From assembly GCA_003249025.1 (NCBI GenBank), contig QBMH01000009.1, positions 1-49,591 on the forward strand: DNA of 49,591 nt, written 5' to 3'. Numbering within the stretch: the first letter of the stretch is position 1; each line of letters starts with the position of its first letter. Under the pieces are notes generated by a model. It ran no database searches and was not told the DNA's origin. It was given only the letters and a program-made list of their open reading frames with translations. This DNA is from Leptolyngbya sp. Its GTDB lineage: Bacteria > Cyanobacteriota > Cyanobacteriia > Leptolyngbyales > Leptolyngbyaceae. A program made the translations under genes and the position numbers. Shown here piece by piece: positions 1-9,167 of the stretch.

Positions 1-104
1 AAACAGCAATGATAAACTCGTCCATAGTAAACATAAGTCCCACTCCAGCTAGATAGGTTCTACTTCTAGCATCGCCCAGCGGGACTTTTCTTGTGCAACC
101 TTAG

Positions 105-1124
105 TTGCACATCGCGTATAGTCAACTTGGTCTTAAGCTTAATTTGAAAACTAGGTTATATCGCTTATCAAAGAAAGAAGAAAAAGAGGAGCTTCTTAAA
201 GCTATACGCAAATCATCTCCAAGTAATGAGTACTTTAGTGCCATCCAAGAAGAAGAGGCAGAAGAGGAGATTAAACCGATTATCAAAACACCTCAGAGTA
301 AGCTGGATAAAATATTTCGAGAATTAAGAAAGATAAAAAAATCTAGAGTCGAAGATTATTTTATAAGAGGTAACTCAGCACAGGAGGAAATTCTTCAAGA
401 GGTATTTGATAGAAGTGTAGAGCAGATACTTAATAAACCGGAAAACAAAAAGAAAATTAAACAAATCTTCAAAGGTTTCGATTTTAATCTTGTTAAAGTT
501 CAGCCGCTGGAAATGCTAATTATCCTTCTAAAGGACGAGACTGCAACTGAGGAATTCAAAGAATTTTGTTTGAATAAATCTATTGTAACTATCGGTGATG
601 CTGATTTACTTATTAAGTTCCTATGTCAAACTAATTTTGATGATTATGAGCATAAGCTTATGAAAAAGCTGGGACAAAATACTCATATGGACGGCATTGT
701 TTATACTTTCCTTGATGAAAAGCTTAATTGTGATAATCCTGGATACTACAAGTTGGCTTGTATGCAAATGAAAAAATTATCAGAGATGCCTGATGTGCTA
801 GAGCAGACTCGGCTACGAATTTTAAGTGAGAGAAGTGACTCCCATTCAGTTGCGCTTAATCACCTAGTCAATGAAATTCACGCTGTTTGTATTAAACAGG
901 ATACAAAAAAGAAAGATTACGATGTTAATGATGTCGTTAAATTTCTGCAATCAAAAGGCATCCAACATGAGACATGTACAAAGGTAAGAAACTTATTCGA
1001 TCGTAGAAACTCTAATAGTGTTTCTCATCCCGGTTCTGATGTACGCCTCGCTTGGGAAGTAACAAGAGAAGAATACCTGGAATATTATGAGCATGTTGGT
1101 CAGTGCTTAGAGGCGCTATTGTAG
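105..1124 (+). CDS. Hypothetical protein with C-terminal HEPN-like motif
   Basis: I do not recognise the family of this 339-residue reading frame. Its base composition is clearly more AT-rich than the housekeeping genes downstream and its codons are unlike theirs, which suggests transfer. The N-terminal third is charged and lysine/glutamate-rich. Near the C-terminus, residues 298-311 contain an Arg-Asn pair and a His six residues after the Arg (R301, N302, H308), followed by Pro-Gly-Ser. This fits the Rx4-6H signature of HEPN RNases found in toxins and defence proteins. The open frame begins right after a TAG at 102-104 with a TTG at 105. There is no good ribosome site and the first internal ATG lies beyond residue 130, so the start is uncertain and the gene may be 5'-truncated. 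It lies convergent to leuC. Assignment to HEPN is inference from one motif. Confidence 0.6.
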   Translation: MHIAYSQLGLKLNLKTRLYRLSKKEEKEELLKAIRKSSPSNEYFSAIQEEEAEEEIKPIIKTPQSKLDKIFRELRKIKKSRVEDYFIRGNSAQEEILQEVFDRSVEQILNKPENKKKIKQIFKGFDFNLVKVQPLEMLIILLKDETATEEFKEFCLNKSIVTIGDADLLIKFLCQTNFDDYEHKLMKKLGQNTHMDGIVYTFLDEKLNCDNPGYYKLACMQMKKLSEMPDVLEQTRLRILSERSDSHSVALNHLVNEIHAVCIKQDTKKKDYDVNDVVKFLQSKGIQHETCTKVRNLFDRRNSNSVSHPGSDVRLAWEVTREEYLEYYEHVGQCLEALL

Positions 1125-1269
1125 TGGCTTTGTTAAATAAGCTAAAGTATCAAACTGACAATATTTGCTTTTCAATGTGCAGTTTAAGAAACTCAAATGT
1201 GATGGACAATTCCCAGCCTTTAATAAGGCTACTAAGCTTACTTATCTTACTAATTTGAAACGTTGCTAG

Positions 1270-2673
1270 TTACAGTAAGTCACGCACATCGGTGACTTTA
1301 CCAGTGACGGCAGCGGCAACAACCATCGCGGGACTCATCAGTAATGTACGACCAGAGGAAGAACCCTGGCGACCTTTAAAGTTGCGGTTGGAAGACGAAG
1401 CGCTGAGTTCGCGTCCTTGGAGTTTGTCGGGATTCATGGCAAGGCACATAGAGCAACCGGCTTCGCGCCATTCAAACCCAGCAGATTCAAAAATCTTATC
1501 GAGTCCTTCGGCTTCTGCCTGCTCTTTGACTCGTTCGGAACCGGGCACGACGAAAGCTTTCACGCCTGTGGCAACGTGGCGACCTTCGGCAAATTTGGCA
1601 GCTTCTCGCAGGTCAGAAATTCGCCCGTTGGTGCAGCTACCAATGAAGCAAACATCCACTTTGGTGCCCTGAATGGGGTTACCGGGTTGCAGATCCATAT
1701 AGCGATAGGCTTCTTCCGCGATCGCCCGTTCTTCTTCCACCATTTGTTCTGGTGTGGGCACTTGTTCATTCACGCCAATGCCTTGACCGGGTGTAATGCC
1801 CCAAGTGACGGTGGGTGAAATCTCAGCGGCATCGAAGATCACCACATCATCATAATCAGCATCGCGATCGCTAGCAACACTCTTCCACCAGGCGATTGCG
1901 GTATCCCAATCGGCTCCTTTCGGCGCAGCATCTCGCCCTTGCAAATAGTCAAAAGTTACTTGATCGGGGTTAATGTAGCCGCAACGAGCGCCACCCTCAA
2001 TCGACATGTTGCAAATGGTCATCCGTTCTTCCATGGTCATCTGCTCGAACGTGGTTCCGGCAAACTCATAGGCATAGCCCACGCCCCCTTTCACACCCAG
2101 CTTGCGAATGATATGCAAAATCACATCTTTAGCGTAAACACCCGGACTCAGCACGCCATTCACTTCCACGCGACGCACCTTCAGCTTGGCAAGGGCAAGG
2201 GTTTGAGATGCCAATACATCACGGACTTGGCTGGTGCCAATCCCAAAGGCGATCGCGCCAAAGGCTCCATGGGTTGAGGTGTGGCTATCTCCACAGGCGA
2301 TCGTCATCCCCGGTTGAGTCCAGCCTTGCTCCGGCGCAATCACATGGACAATACCCTGATTGCCAGATCCAACAGGATAAAACGTGATCCCGTTTTCTTG
2401 GCAATTTTGTTCCAAGGACTGCATCATTTCTTCGGCAAGCGAATCGAGCAAGGGGCGATCGCGGTTGTTGGTCGGAATAATGTGATCGACCGTAGCGATC
2501 GTGCGATCAGGAAATAATACTTGCAAGTCCCGTTCCCGCAGCATGGCGAACGCTTGAGGGCTAGTCACTTCATGAATCAGGTGTAGCCCAATAAACAGTT
2601 GGGTTTGCCCCGAAGGGAGCATTCCGACCGTGTGTGCATCCCAAACCTTATCAAATAGTGTTCCCTTGCTCAT
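1270..2673 (-). CDS. leuC: 3-isopropylmalate dehydratase large subunit
   Basis: LeuC isomerises 2-isopropylmalate to 3-isopropylmalate in leucine biosynthesis, as a heterodimer with LeuD, using a 4Fe-4S cluster. The 467-residue length is normal for the family. The three cluster cysteines are visible at C347 (in GSCTNGR) and C407 and C410 (in AGCSMC), and the conserved [13 protein letters not shown] segment is at residues 127-139. The ATG start at 2673 opens the typical N-terminus [12 protein letters not shown]. No leuD is adjacent: the gene downstream is the AT-rich HEPN-like gene, convergently oriented, and upstream lies a decayed antitoxin. The partner subunit must therefore be elsewhere or just beyond the left edge. 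Confidence 0.97.
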   Translation of the reverse strand: MSKGTLFDKVWDAHTVGMLPSGQTQLFIGLHLIHEVTSPQAFAMLRERDLQVLFPDRTIATVDHIIPTNNRDRPLLDSLAEEMMQSLEQNCQENGITFYPVGSGNQGIVHVIAPEQGWTQPGMTIACGDSHTSTHGAFGAIAFGIGTSQVRDVLASQTLALAKLKVRRVEVNGVLSPGVYAKDVILHIIRKLGVKGGVGYAYEFAGTTFEQMTMEERMTICNMSIEGGARCGYINPDQVTFDYLQGRDAAPKGADWDTAIAWWKSVASDRDADYDDVVIFDAAEISPTVTWGITPGQGIGVNEQVPTPEQMVEEERAIAEEAYRYMDLQPGNPIQGTKVDVCFIGSCTNGRISDLREAAKFAEGRHVATGVKAFVVPGSERVKEQAEAEGLDKIFESAGFEWREAGCSMCLAMNPDKLQGRELSASSSNRNFKGRQGSSSGRTLLMSPAMVVAAAVTGKVTDVRDLL

Positions 2674-2730
2674 GACTGCCTTCGCAACTGATGAATGTTT
2701 CTAATAACAAGCCTTTTATTTTATCAGCTA

Positions 2731-3012
2731 ATTCCAGAGGATGTTTGAGCAGTCCAGATATAGTAATGGAAGCTGATTGTTTTAATTGAAAAATTTGAAC
2801 AGGAATTTTATCAACCCGGTTCCGACTCAAAGCCCCATTCAATGCTGCGATTCTTGATGGAACAGCAAGGGTTAGCCAGTGCTGATTTATCTGCTGCTTT
2901 GGGTTCCGAGGTAATCGTGACTGAAACCTTAACCGACGATCGCGAACGGTCGATCGCACCAGTGAAAACCTTGAGTACCCTATTTAAAGTTGATCCAAGT
3001 GTGTTGATTTAG
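2731..3012 (+). pseudogene. Decayed HigA-type (XRE) antitoxin
   Basis: The plus-strand frame reads LIPED..., hits stops at 2746, 2761 and 2764, then continues openly to a TAG at 3010-3012. The open part resembles the C-terminal half of the HigA/XRE antitoxin family: an LIVLIEKFEQEFYQPG-like linker helix, then SMLRFLMEQQGL, then a degenerate helix-turn-helix (ADLSAALGSEVIVTETL) and the typical ending LSTLFKVDPSVLI. An ATG at 2842 could still start a 56-residue peptide. The N-terminal half seems lost or broken, and no HigB toxin gene is seen on either side. I read it as the remnant of a toxin-antitoxin module between leuC and the NACHT gene. Similarity is from memory of the family, not from a search. 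Confidence 0.65.
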
Positions 3013-3021
3013 GGGCGATCG

Positions 3022-3065
3022 CACGGCTCAGTTTCAGGCTCAACACGGCTCAGTTTCAGACTCAA
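3022..3065. repeat. Two tandem copies of a 22-bp unit
   Basis: The unit cacggctcagtttcaggctc plus two bases occupies 3022-3043 and repeats at 3044-3065 with a single substitution. It sits between the antitoxin remnant and the 3' end of the NACHT gene. It is likely a recent local duplication. Confidence 0.85.
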
Positions 3066-3087
3066 ACAGTGGGGTTTGGCGATTCTC

Positions 3088-3122
3088 GTGAGAGATCCGC
3101 TTTGCGGAATCGCGTCTCTCAC
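3088..3122. repeat. Inverted repeat at the NACHT gene 3' end
   Basis: Arms GTGAGAGA (3088-3095) and TCTCTCAC (3115-3122) enclose a smaller CCGC/GCGG stem. The right arm contains the stop codon of the NACHT gene. It could fold at the end of that transcript, but no T-run follows. It resembles the dispersed palindromes common in cyanobacterial spacers. Confidence 0.6.
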
Positions 3123-6100
3123 AGGGACTGTTCGTTTTGCTGCTGCAATGCTGCTAATTTTTGGGTTGCAAACTGCCGCACTTCCTCATCAGGATCGCTT
3201 TGGGCGCGATCGCTCAACAGTTCCCATGTTTGAGGATGCTCAGGATAATGGTTGACCAGCGCTTCCAGTGCAGTTTGTCGGGGATTGTCTTCATATTTTG
3301 AAAATTCTTCTGTCCCTCTTGCATAGGGATCATGAAGAGCGCGATCGCTCAAAAACTCAAACATTGTGGGGTCGTCTTTCCAGCCCTGGGCAAGCGCCTC
3401 CACCGCTGCACTCCGCACAGACCAATCATCATCATTATTTTGAGCGAGAGACTTGAGCCAGGGTAAGGTGTCGGGGTCGTATTTCCAGCCCTGGGCGATC
3501 GCCTGCACCGCTACACCCCGCACATACTCATTTTCATCCGTTTGAGCGAGAGATTTGAGCCAGGGTAAGGTTTCGGGGTCGTCTTTCCAGCCTTGGGCAA
3601 GCGCCTCCACCGCTGCACGCCGCCCATTCCCATCGTCATCTGTTTGAGCGAGAGATTTAAGCATGGGTAAGGTGTCGGGGTCGTATTTCCAGCCCTGGGC
3701 GATCGCCTGCACCGCTGCACTCCGCACATACCAATCATCATCCGTTTGAGCGAGAGATTTGAGCATGGCTAAGGTCTCAGGGTCATCTTTCCAGCCCTGA
3801 GCGATCGCCTGCACCGCTGCACTCCGCACATACTCATTGGCATCCGTTTGAGCGAGAGATTTAAGGATGGGTAAGGTCTCAGGGTTGTCTTTCCAGCCCT
3901 GAGCGATCGCCTGCACCGCTGCACTCCGCACATACCAATCATCCTCCGTTTGAGCGAGAGATTTGAGCATGGCTAAGGTCTCAGGGTCATCTTTCCAGCC
4001 CTGGGCTAGCTCCTGCACCGCTGCCCGCCGCACATACTCATTTTCATCAGTTTGAGCGAGAGATTTGAGCCAGGGTAAGGTCTCAGGGTCGTCTTTCCAG
4101 CCTTGAGCAATCGCCCGGACAGCCGACATTAGAATAAATGCTGAAGAACCAAACTGACAGCCCTTTAGCCAAGGTAAGGTTTCAGGATGCTCCTGCCACA
4201 GGGTAGCAATCAATGTGATCAGGGCGGTTGCCGATTCAGGATCAAGCGGGTATGGAGACTCTTGCTCAACTTCTCGCTGCAAGGTTGTGAGCAGGTGAAT
4301 GGAAGTGGTGGCGATCGCCGCCTTATTTCTCACTTCAGCAAAGCAGTGTGCCGCTAACAGCAGATTGCTCAGCCCTTCTTTTTTCTGGCGACCCATTTCA
4401 TCTAAAAACGCACTTCTATCGACGGTTTGGGCTAACAGGTAGTCGATGATCTCGCCGACAAATTTGGCATCGATCAGTCCGGCAATCAGCCGCAAAACTT
4501 CATGCCAGGTTTCATCCTGCCAGTGCTGCCCAAACACTTCCAGTTTGAGTTGCTCAGCGGTCAGGGTTTGGGTTTCCTTAAACTGCCAGACAAACTCCCA
4601 GGCACAAAAATACTCCAAAAAGGTGCGATGCACAAAGGCGTAGGAGTCTGCACCCAGATAGCAGAGGATAAAGTTGCGAGTGCGGAGTTGCTGGATCATC
4701 AGTCGGGCAATGGTTCGCGGTTGGTCGATCTCGATCTGCTTCAAATACTCCGCCAAAATGGTTTCCAGATCGGTGGCGCTGATGAGGTTCCCTGCCAGCC
4801 CCTTTTGGCTCGACTGCATGTGATATGCCACTTGGCGCAGCATTGCCTGTTTATCGCGATAGTCGATTGTTTTTGGGTCAAGCCGCTGATCTTCCACCAA
4901 TGCCCGTTCCACATCCCACTGATGCAGCAACACCCGTGATGCCTGGTTATAGAGTTCTGGGCGATCGCGAGGCAGTTCTTGATTGCGATTGAGGATTGCC
5001 ATCATCGTTAGCAACAAGGGGTTGCCAGCCAGTTCTCGAATGGCTTTAGAATCCTGCACGGCTTTTTGCAAGCGCTCCTGTTTGCGAACCTTATCGGCTG
5101 CGTCTGCAAAAGTCAGGTCGTGCCATCGCTGGATGAAGGCTGCAATCTGCTCATCGTCCAGATCTTGCAGCATCAGGTGATGAAACCCGGCATCGCGCAG
5201 CCGCTGTGCTTTGTAGCCCAACCAGCGAGAAGTGGCAATCACCTGCACGGTGGGATAGTCATTGGTGAAGCGGTGAATATCGGTGACCACTTCATCCCGT
5301 AATCCCGGATCAAATACTTCATCAATGCCATCAAACAGGGCGATCGCGTCACCTGCTTTAAGGGTGTCGTGAAGCTGCTGCTGATTTAGCCGACAGGTGA
5401 CGTTGCCGGAATGAATAAACGACAGCATATCCTGACACTTCCCCGCTTGTTTATCGCGGGCATAGGTTCGCAATTCCAACAAGAGTGGAATCGGATGCAG
5501 GGGCAACTCACTCAGCGATCGTTCTGCCCAGACCAGGGCGATGTATTGCAGCAGCGTCGATTTACCGGAACCCGGATCACCCAGAATCACCACCTGTTGC
5601 ATCGATGTTTGGCGCACCGCCCTCACGGGAGATGCGGGATCGCCCACAACCTCCAAAACAGACCGAATCGGCTGTTCGATATAGACGCGTCGCGATCGCT
5701 CCAACTCTACCTCAACCAGTTCCGCTGCATCCAAGTGCCCACTCTGCCGCAACCTACGCCCATGATCTTTGGGAATCTCATAGACCTGGGGCAAAAACTC
5801 CTGACACTCCCGCACGTTCTGCGGCACAAACACCTTCCAAAGCTTCAGTTCGTAGTATCCCCCGGTTGTATCTAGCGATTCCAGCTTCAGGTTGCCATAC
5901 TGCTCCTTCAAACCCTCTGCATAGCGCCCTAAATCAAACTCTGGTGCAATCCCCACCAATTCCTGCACGCCTTCTGCCATAGAAGTCTGCGCCTGGGCTG
6001 CAAAGATCGGTCGCAGCTTGTCAGATTCATGCACGATCGCCTTAACTCGTTTGAGATAACGCCTACTCACCCGTTCCCAGTTGAATTCTGGAGGTAATTT

Positions 6101-6487
6101 GGGTAAATTCAAGTCTTGCCAGGTTTGGGCTAGCAGTTGGATATCTAAGCCTTTGCAATTCTCCTCAAATGCCCGTCCTAAAGCCGCCGCGATCGCGTCC
6201 TGTTGAATAAAATTTCGCAGGGGTTGAATATATTGTTTAATCTGCGCGTCCTGATAATCGGCATCCTCTAGTTCTTGCTGGACAAATTGCAGAAATTCTT
6301 TTAGAGCCTTGCCATAGGCTTCCTTCTGAACGTCTTTTTCCGGTAGATGAATCACCTTCTTGAGGCAGTCTTTGAAGAAATCTTTGCCGTAATCCTTGGC
6401 AGACTCTTTCACCAAATCTTCCAGAATCGGCTTAAACACAAATCCTGCTGCTTGTGCGACTCCCCAGACTACTAGCCAGTCAATCAT
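3119..6487 (-). CDS. NACHT-domain STAND ATPase with C-terminal HEAT-like repeats
   Basis: This is a 1122-residue STAND protein. The N-terminal ~280 residues begin with MIDWLVVWGVAQAAGF, an all-helical segment I associate with cyanobacterial NACHT proteins. The NACHT core follows: Walker A GDPGSGKST near residue 303 and Walker B ALFDGIDE near 383. After a helical middle region come about eight copies of a 34-residue HEAT-like unit (consensus LPxLKSLAQTDxxxYVRxAA / VQAIAQGWKDDPET), then two divergent units. Such proteins are predicted signal-sensing switches, and bacterial NACHT proteins include antiphage systems; that role is inferred here. I prefer the ATG at 6487 to the upstream in-frame TTG at 6505. 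It is monocistronic, with a decayed antitoxin and a HEPN-like gene nearby. No nuclease or protease effector motif is recognisable at the N-terminus. Confidence 0.9.
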   Translation of the reverse strand: MIDWLVVWGVAQAAGFVFKPILEDLVKESAKDYGKDFFKDCLKKVIHLPEKDVQKEAYGKALKEFLQFVQQELEDADYQDAQIKQYIQPLRNFIQQDAIAAALGRAFEENCKGLDIQLLAQTWQDLNLPKLPPEFNWERVSRRYLKRVKAIVHESDKLRPIFAAQAQTSMAEGVQELVGIAPEFDLGRYAEGLKEQYGNLKLESLDTTGGYYELKLWKVFVPQNVRECQEFLPQVYEIPKDHGRRLRQSGHLDAAELVEVELERSRRVYIEQPIRSVLEVVGDPASPVRAVRQTSMQQVVILGDPGSGKSTLLQYIALVWAERSLSELPLHPIPLLLELRTYARDKQAGKCQDMLSFIHSGNVTCRLNQQQLHDTLKAGDAIALFDGIDEVFDPGLRDEVVTDIHRFTNDYPTVQVIATSRWLGYKAQRLRDAGFHHLMLQDLDDEQIAAFIQRWHDLTFADAADKVRKQERLQKAVQDSKAIRELAGNPLLLTMMAILNRNQELPRDRPELYNQASRVLLHQWDVERALVEDQRLDPKTIDYRDKQAMLRQVAYHMQSSQKGLAGNLISATDLETILAEYLKQIEIDQPRTIARLMIQQLRTRNFILCYLGADSYAFVHRTFLEYFCAWEFVWQFKETQTLTAEQLKLEVFGQHWQDETWHEVLRLIAGLIDAKFVGEIIDYLLAQTVDRSAFLDEMGRQKKEGLSNLLLAAHCFAEVRNKAAIATTSIHLLTTLQREVEQESPYPLDPESATALITLIATLWQEHPETLPWLKGCQFGSSAFILMSAVRAIAQGWKDDPETLPWLKSLAQTDENEYVRRAAVQELAQGWKDDPETLAMLKSLAQTEDDWYVRSAAVQAIAQGWKDNPETLPILKSLAQTDANEYVRSAAVQAIAQGWKDDPETLAMLKSLAQTDDDWYVRSAAVQAIAQGWKYDPDTLPMLKSLAQTDDDGNGRRAAVEALAQGWKDDPETLPWLKSLAQTDENEYVRGVAVQAIAQGWKYDPDTLPWLKSLAQNNDDDWSVRSAAVEALAQGWKDDPTMFEFLSDRALHDPYARGTEEFSKYEDNPRQTALEALVNHYPEHPQTWELLSDRAQSDPDEEVRQFATQKLAALQQQNEQSL
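3361..4180 (-). repeat. Tandem 102-bp repeats inside the NACHT gene
   Basis: About eight head-to-tail 102-bp units encode the 34-residue HEAT-like repeats. Several central units are almost identical at DNA level and carry the HIP1 core GCGATCGC at the same position. Boundaries are approximate. Near-identity suggests recent unit duplication or gene conversion. Confidence 0.85.
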
Positions 6488-6739
6488 CGCTCCCAACTCC
6501 AACAACGATGCCGTTATCCATAACTATGGCATTTGGAAGGGGCGATTGTCTGCGCTAGAGTTAAGGCAATTTTCAGCCAGGAAAAAATCTCTCTGTAAGG
6601 ACAGGTTTCTAATTGATCTGTCTCTATTAAGGGCTATCTGTCAAACCTGCCTTACCAATTGGAATACATTTTTTCTCAGAAACTCCTAGTTGATGCTGGA
6701 TTGCCATTTGAGTACTGCGACTTGACTCAAATGAGTAGC

Positions 6740-7195
6740 CTACAACCCTTTAGAACTCGTCCGATTTTGGGCTGCCTGGGCAATAATTTCGTCTGCGCCT
6801 AGTTGTAGTTCAGCCTTTTTGGTATACCACCATGCCCACACAATTAAAGGAATTTGGAATGGAAGCCTGAACCAATACAGCAATTGGTGATCAGGAATTC
6901 CATCAATTGGAATGCTATTTATTGCTTGATTGATATTGGCTGGAAACACTGCGATGAATAGGGCAATAATTCCCCATGCAGCTAATACGCTGACTAAGGG
7001 AATTAACAAACCAATGCCACCAAGAATCTCAAAGAAACCACTGATGTAGACTAATGCAACTGGATTAGGCAACTGAGGCGGCATAATTTTAACAAACTGT
7101 TCTGTATGAGTGAAATGGGTCACTCCAACAATAGTCAATGACGCTGCTAAAACGACTCGAAGAATCTCTTTACGTGTATTTTTTTGGTGAGCCAT
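6740..7195 (-). CDS. DoxX-family membrane protein
   Basis: A 151-residue hydrophobic protein with about four membrane segments. The spacing and motifs (VGVTHFTHTEQFVKIMPP, YISGFFEILGGIGLLIP, NINQAINSIP) match small DoxX-like proteins of cyanobacteria and other bacteria. Family members are linked to quinone- or thiol-related redox processes, but the activity of this subgroup is unknown. It starts with ATG at 7195, is not overlapped by neighbours and appears monocistronic. Confidence 0.85.
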   Translation of the reverse strand: MAHQKNTRKEILRVVLAASLTIVGVTHFTHTEQFVKIMPPQLPNPVALVYISGFFEILGGIGLLIPLVSVLAAWGIIALFIAVFPANINQAINSIPIDGIPDHQLLYWFRLPFQIPLIVWAWWYTKKAELQLGADEIIAQAAQNRTSSKGL

Positions 7196-7450
7196 AAGTG
7201 TCGATTACCAACTGCTAGAGGTGAGCTTGTTTCTTTATGGGATTTTACATAAAAACAACTTAGGCAATCAGAAGATAAACAAACAGAATACCCTTAAGTG
7301 AGAATTTTTAATTCTAACTTAAGTTGTGTTTAACAATTACGATCTTTTGTTTTTATACTTCTTTAGAGAGAAGGAAAATCACTCTACTTAAATAATGCTT
7401 AACCTAAGCCTAATCACTGTATTCAAACTTTATATAAAGCAGATTTAACT

Positions 7451-7939
7451 ATGACCTACACAATGCAATCTGATTCTAGTATTATTGGTGCGTTCGCAAA
7501 TCAGCAGATTGCTGAGACGGCACTTAATGCACTACAGGAGTCTGGTTTGCCAGCAGAAAGCTTTTCTTTAGCGCTGCAAACGCCGCCTGTTAGTGAAACC
7601 GAAGCAGGGACAAATGCTGGAAAAGGGGCGATCGCGGGGGCGCTGTGTGGTGCGATCGTTGGGTTTATTCTAAGCTATGCCAGAACTAATTTTGCTGAAA
7701 CAGTGACCAGCGACGATCCTATTAGAAATTTGGTGGGTATGATCTTGGCAGGAAGCTTAGTGGGTGCCGCTGGATTTGGTTTGATGGAAGCAATGACTGG
7801 CGTAAATGTTATGAAAGAGGGTGATGAGATTTCTGCTTTAACGCCCAGTTTCTTAGTGTTTGTTAAAGATTTGCAGCCAGAGGAAGTAACAAAAGCTAAA
7901 CGGATTTTGATCCAGCACGGAAGCCAAATTCAGGATTAG
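7451..7939 (+). CDS. General-stress-type protein with glycine-rich membrane-like segments
   Basis: This 162-residue protein begins with SIIGAFANQQIAETALNALQ and continues to a Ser-rich turn, resembling the N-terminal fold of YflT/general stress protein 17M proteins. Two glycine- and alanine-rich hydrophobic stretches follow (GAIAGALCGAIVGFILSYA near 60 and LVGMILAGSLVGAAGFGLM near 98). The tail FVKDLQPEEVTKAKRILIQHG repeats the start-like helix pattern. The role is unknown; stress association is inferred from family resemblance. The ATG at 7451 lies in an AT-rich upstream region. Confidence 0.8.
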   Translation: MTYTMQSDSSIIGAFANQQIAETALNALQESGLPAESFSLALQTPPVSETEAGTNAGKGAIAGALCGAIVGFILSYARTNFAETVTSDDPIRNLVGMILAGSLVGAAGFGLMEAMTGVNVMKEGDEISALTPSFLVFVKDLQPEEVTKAKRILIQHGSQIQD

Positions 7940-8074
7940 TCTCTGCTAGAAAAGCTCTAGTTTTCAGTGCGGGAAACTCTGCCTTAAGTAGCGTGAGATC
8001 CATGTCAAATGTCGGTTCCTTCAACCGTGTAGATAAGTGATACTGAATAAAGTATTCGCTACTAGAGAGATCCA

Positions 8075-9160
8075 TTGTCTACCGCCGCGATCGCCCCATG
8101 CACATCACTTCAGCCCGTTCAACCCGCTCCGCGCTTATGGATGCCAGAGCAAGTTTTGTTCACCCCTGCTGCCTTAGAAGAGTCTTGGGGTCAGCAAATT
8201 TTATCTAAAGTGCAGGCATTAGATTTACCGATTGAAAAACTATCTCGCAATCGATTAGTAGGGTTGCGAGGAGATACAGAGCGAGAAACCTATGATATTT
8301 CTAAGCGAACTTTAGCGATCGTTACGGCTCCACCTAGCAATTTCAAGCTAAGTCCAATTCCACCGTCTGCCGATTGGCAGTTTCACTTAGCCGAAGGATG
8401 CCCCGCCCATTGTGAGTACTGTTATTTAGCGGGCAGTTTGCAAGGACCACCCGTGATTCGCGCTTATGCCAATTTGCCACAGATTTTAGCAGGCTTGGGT
8501 GCCTATGAAGGATCTGAAGCAACTTCATTTGAGGTCAGTTGCTATACCGATCCGCTGGGAATTGAGCATTTGACGGGTAGTTTAGCAGAATGCATTCGTT
8601 ATTTTGGTACTCGTGAAGCGGGCTATCTGCGTTGGGTTTCTAAGTTCGACGGCGTAGATCAGCTACTTGATATTCCTCACAATGGACATACTCGCTGTCG
8701 GTTTAGCGTCAATGCTGCGCCCATTTCCCAACGCTTTGAAGGGGGAACTGCCGCTGTATCTGCGCGATTACAGGCGGTGCGGAAGTTAGCCTTACCGCGA
8801 TCGCAGGATGGCGGTGGCTATCCAGTTGGTTTGGTAATCGCCCCGATTATGGCAATGGAAGGCTGGCAAGATCATTACTCCCAGCTATTTGATGCAATTA
8901 GTACAGCTTTAGATTTTGATTGCGATCTCACTTTTGAGCTAATTACTCATCGTTTCACGCCTGGTTCAAAAGAAGTGTTGACGGGCTGGTATCCTTATAG
9001 CCAGCTAGATATGGATGAATCGAATCGGAGTGTCAAGCGCAATAAGTTTGGCGGCGTTAAATATGTGTATGATTCTGACACGATGAAGAGTCTACGCCGA
9101 TTTTTTGAGAGAGAGATTGGTAAGCGATTTCCTCAAGCCAAACTGCTTTATTGGACATAA
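8075..9160 (+). CDS. Spore-photoproduct-lyase-like radical SAM protein
   Basis: A 361-residue protein of the SPL family. The radical SAM cysteine motif is CX3CX2C at C109, C113 and C116 (CPAHCEYCYLAG), which binds the 4Fe-4S cluster that cleaves S-adenosylmethionine. Length and the C-terminal segment RFFEREIGKRFPQAKLLYWT fit SPL-like proteins. Spore photoproduct lyase repairs a thymine dimer in spores. Cyanobacteria form no such spores, so the substrate of this homologue is unknown. The start is TTG at 8075, just behind a GAGAGA stretch; there is no earlier ATG. The gene stands alone. Confidence 0.88.
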   Translation: MSTAAIAPCTSLQPVQPAPRLWMPEQVLFTPAALEESWGQQILSKVQALDLPIEKLSRNRLVGLRGDTERETYDISKRTLAIVTAPPSNFKLSPIPPSADWQFHLAEGCPAHCEYCYLAGSLQGPPVIRAYANLPQILAGLGAYEGSEATSFEVSCYTDPLGIEHLTGSLAECIRYFGTREAGYLRWVSKFDGVDQLLDIPHNGHTRCRFSVNAAPISQRFEGGTAAVSARLQAVRKLALPRSQDGGGYPVGLVIAPIMAMEGWQDHYSQLFDAISTALDFDCDLTFELITHRFTPGSKEVLTGWYPYSQLDMDESNRSVKRNKFGGVKYVYDSDTMKSLRRFFEREIGKRFPQAKLLYWT

Positions 9161-9167
9161 GGAAGTT

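Noticed and set aside
2651-2959. 102-residue minus-strand frame overlapping the leuC start
   Set aside because: It is antisense to the HigA-like remnant and overlaps leuC; composition is not gene-like.
3361-4180. CRISPR-like array
   Set aside because: Units of 102 bp have no unique spacers between constant repeats; they encode HEAT-like protein repeats.
4502-5982. Plus-strand open frames of 145-165 residues opposite the NACHT gene
   Set aside because: They are antisense shadows of the NACHT coding sequence, with no family resemblance.
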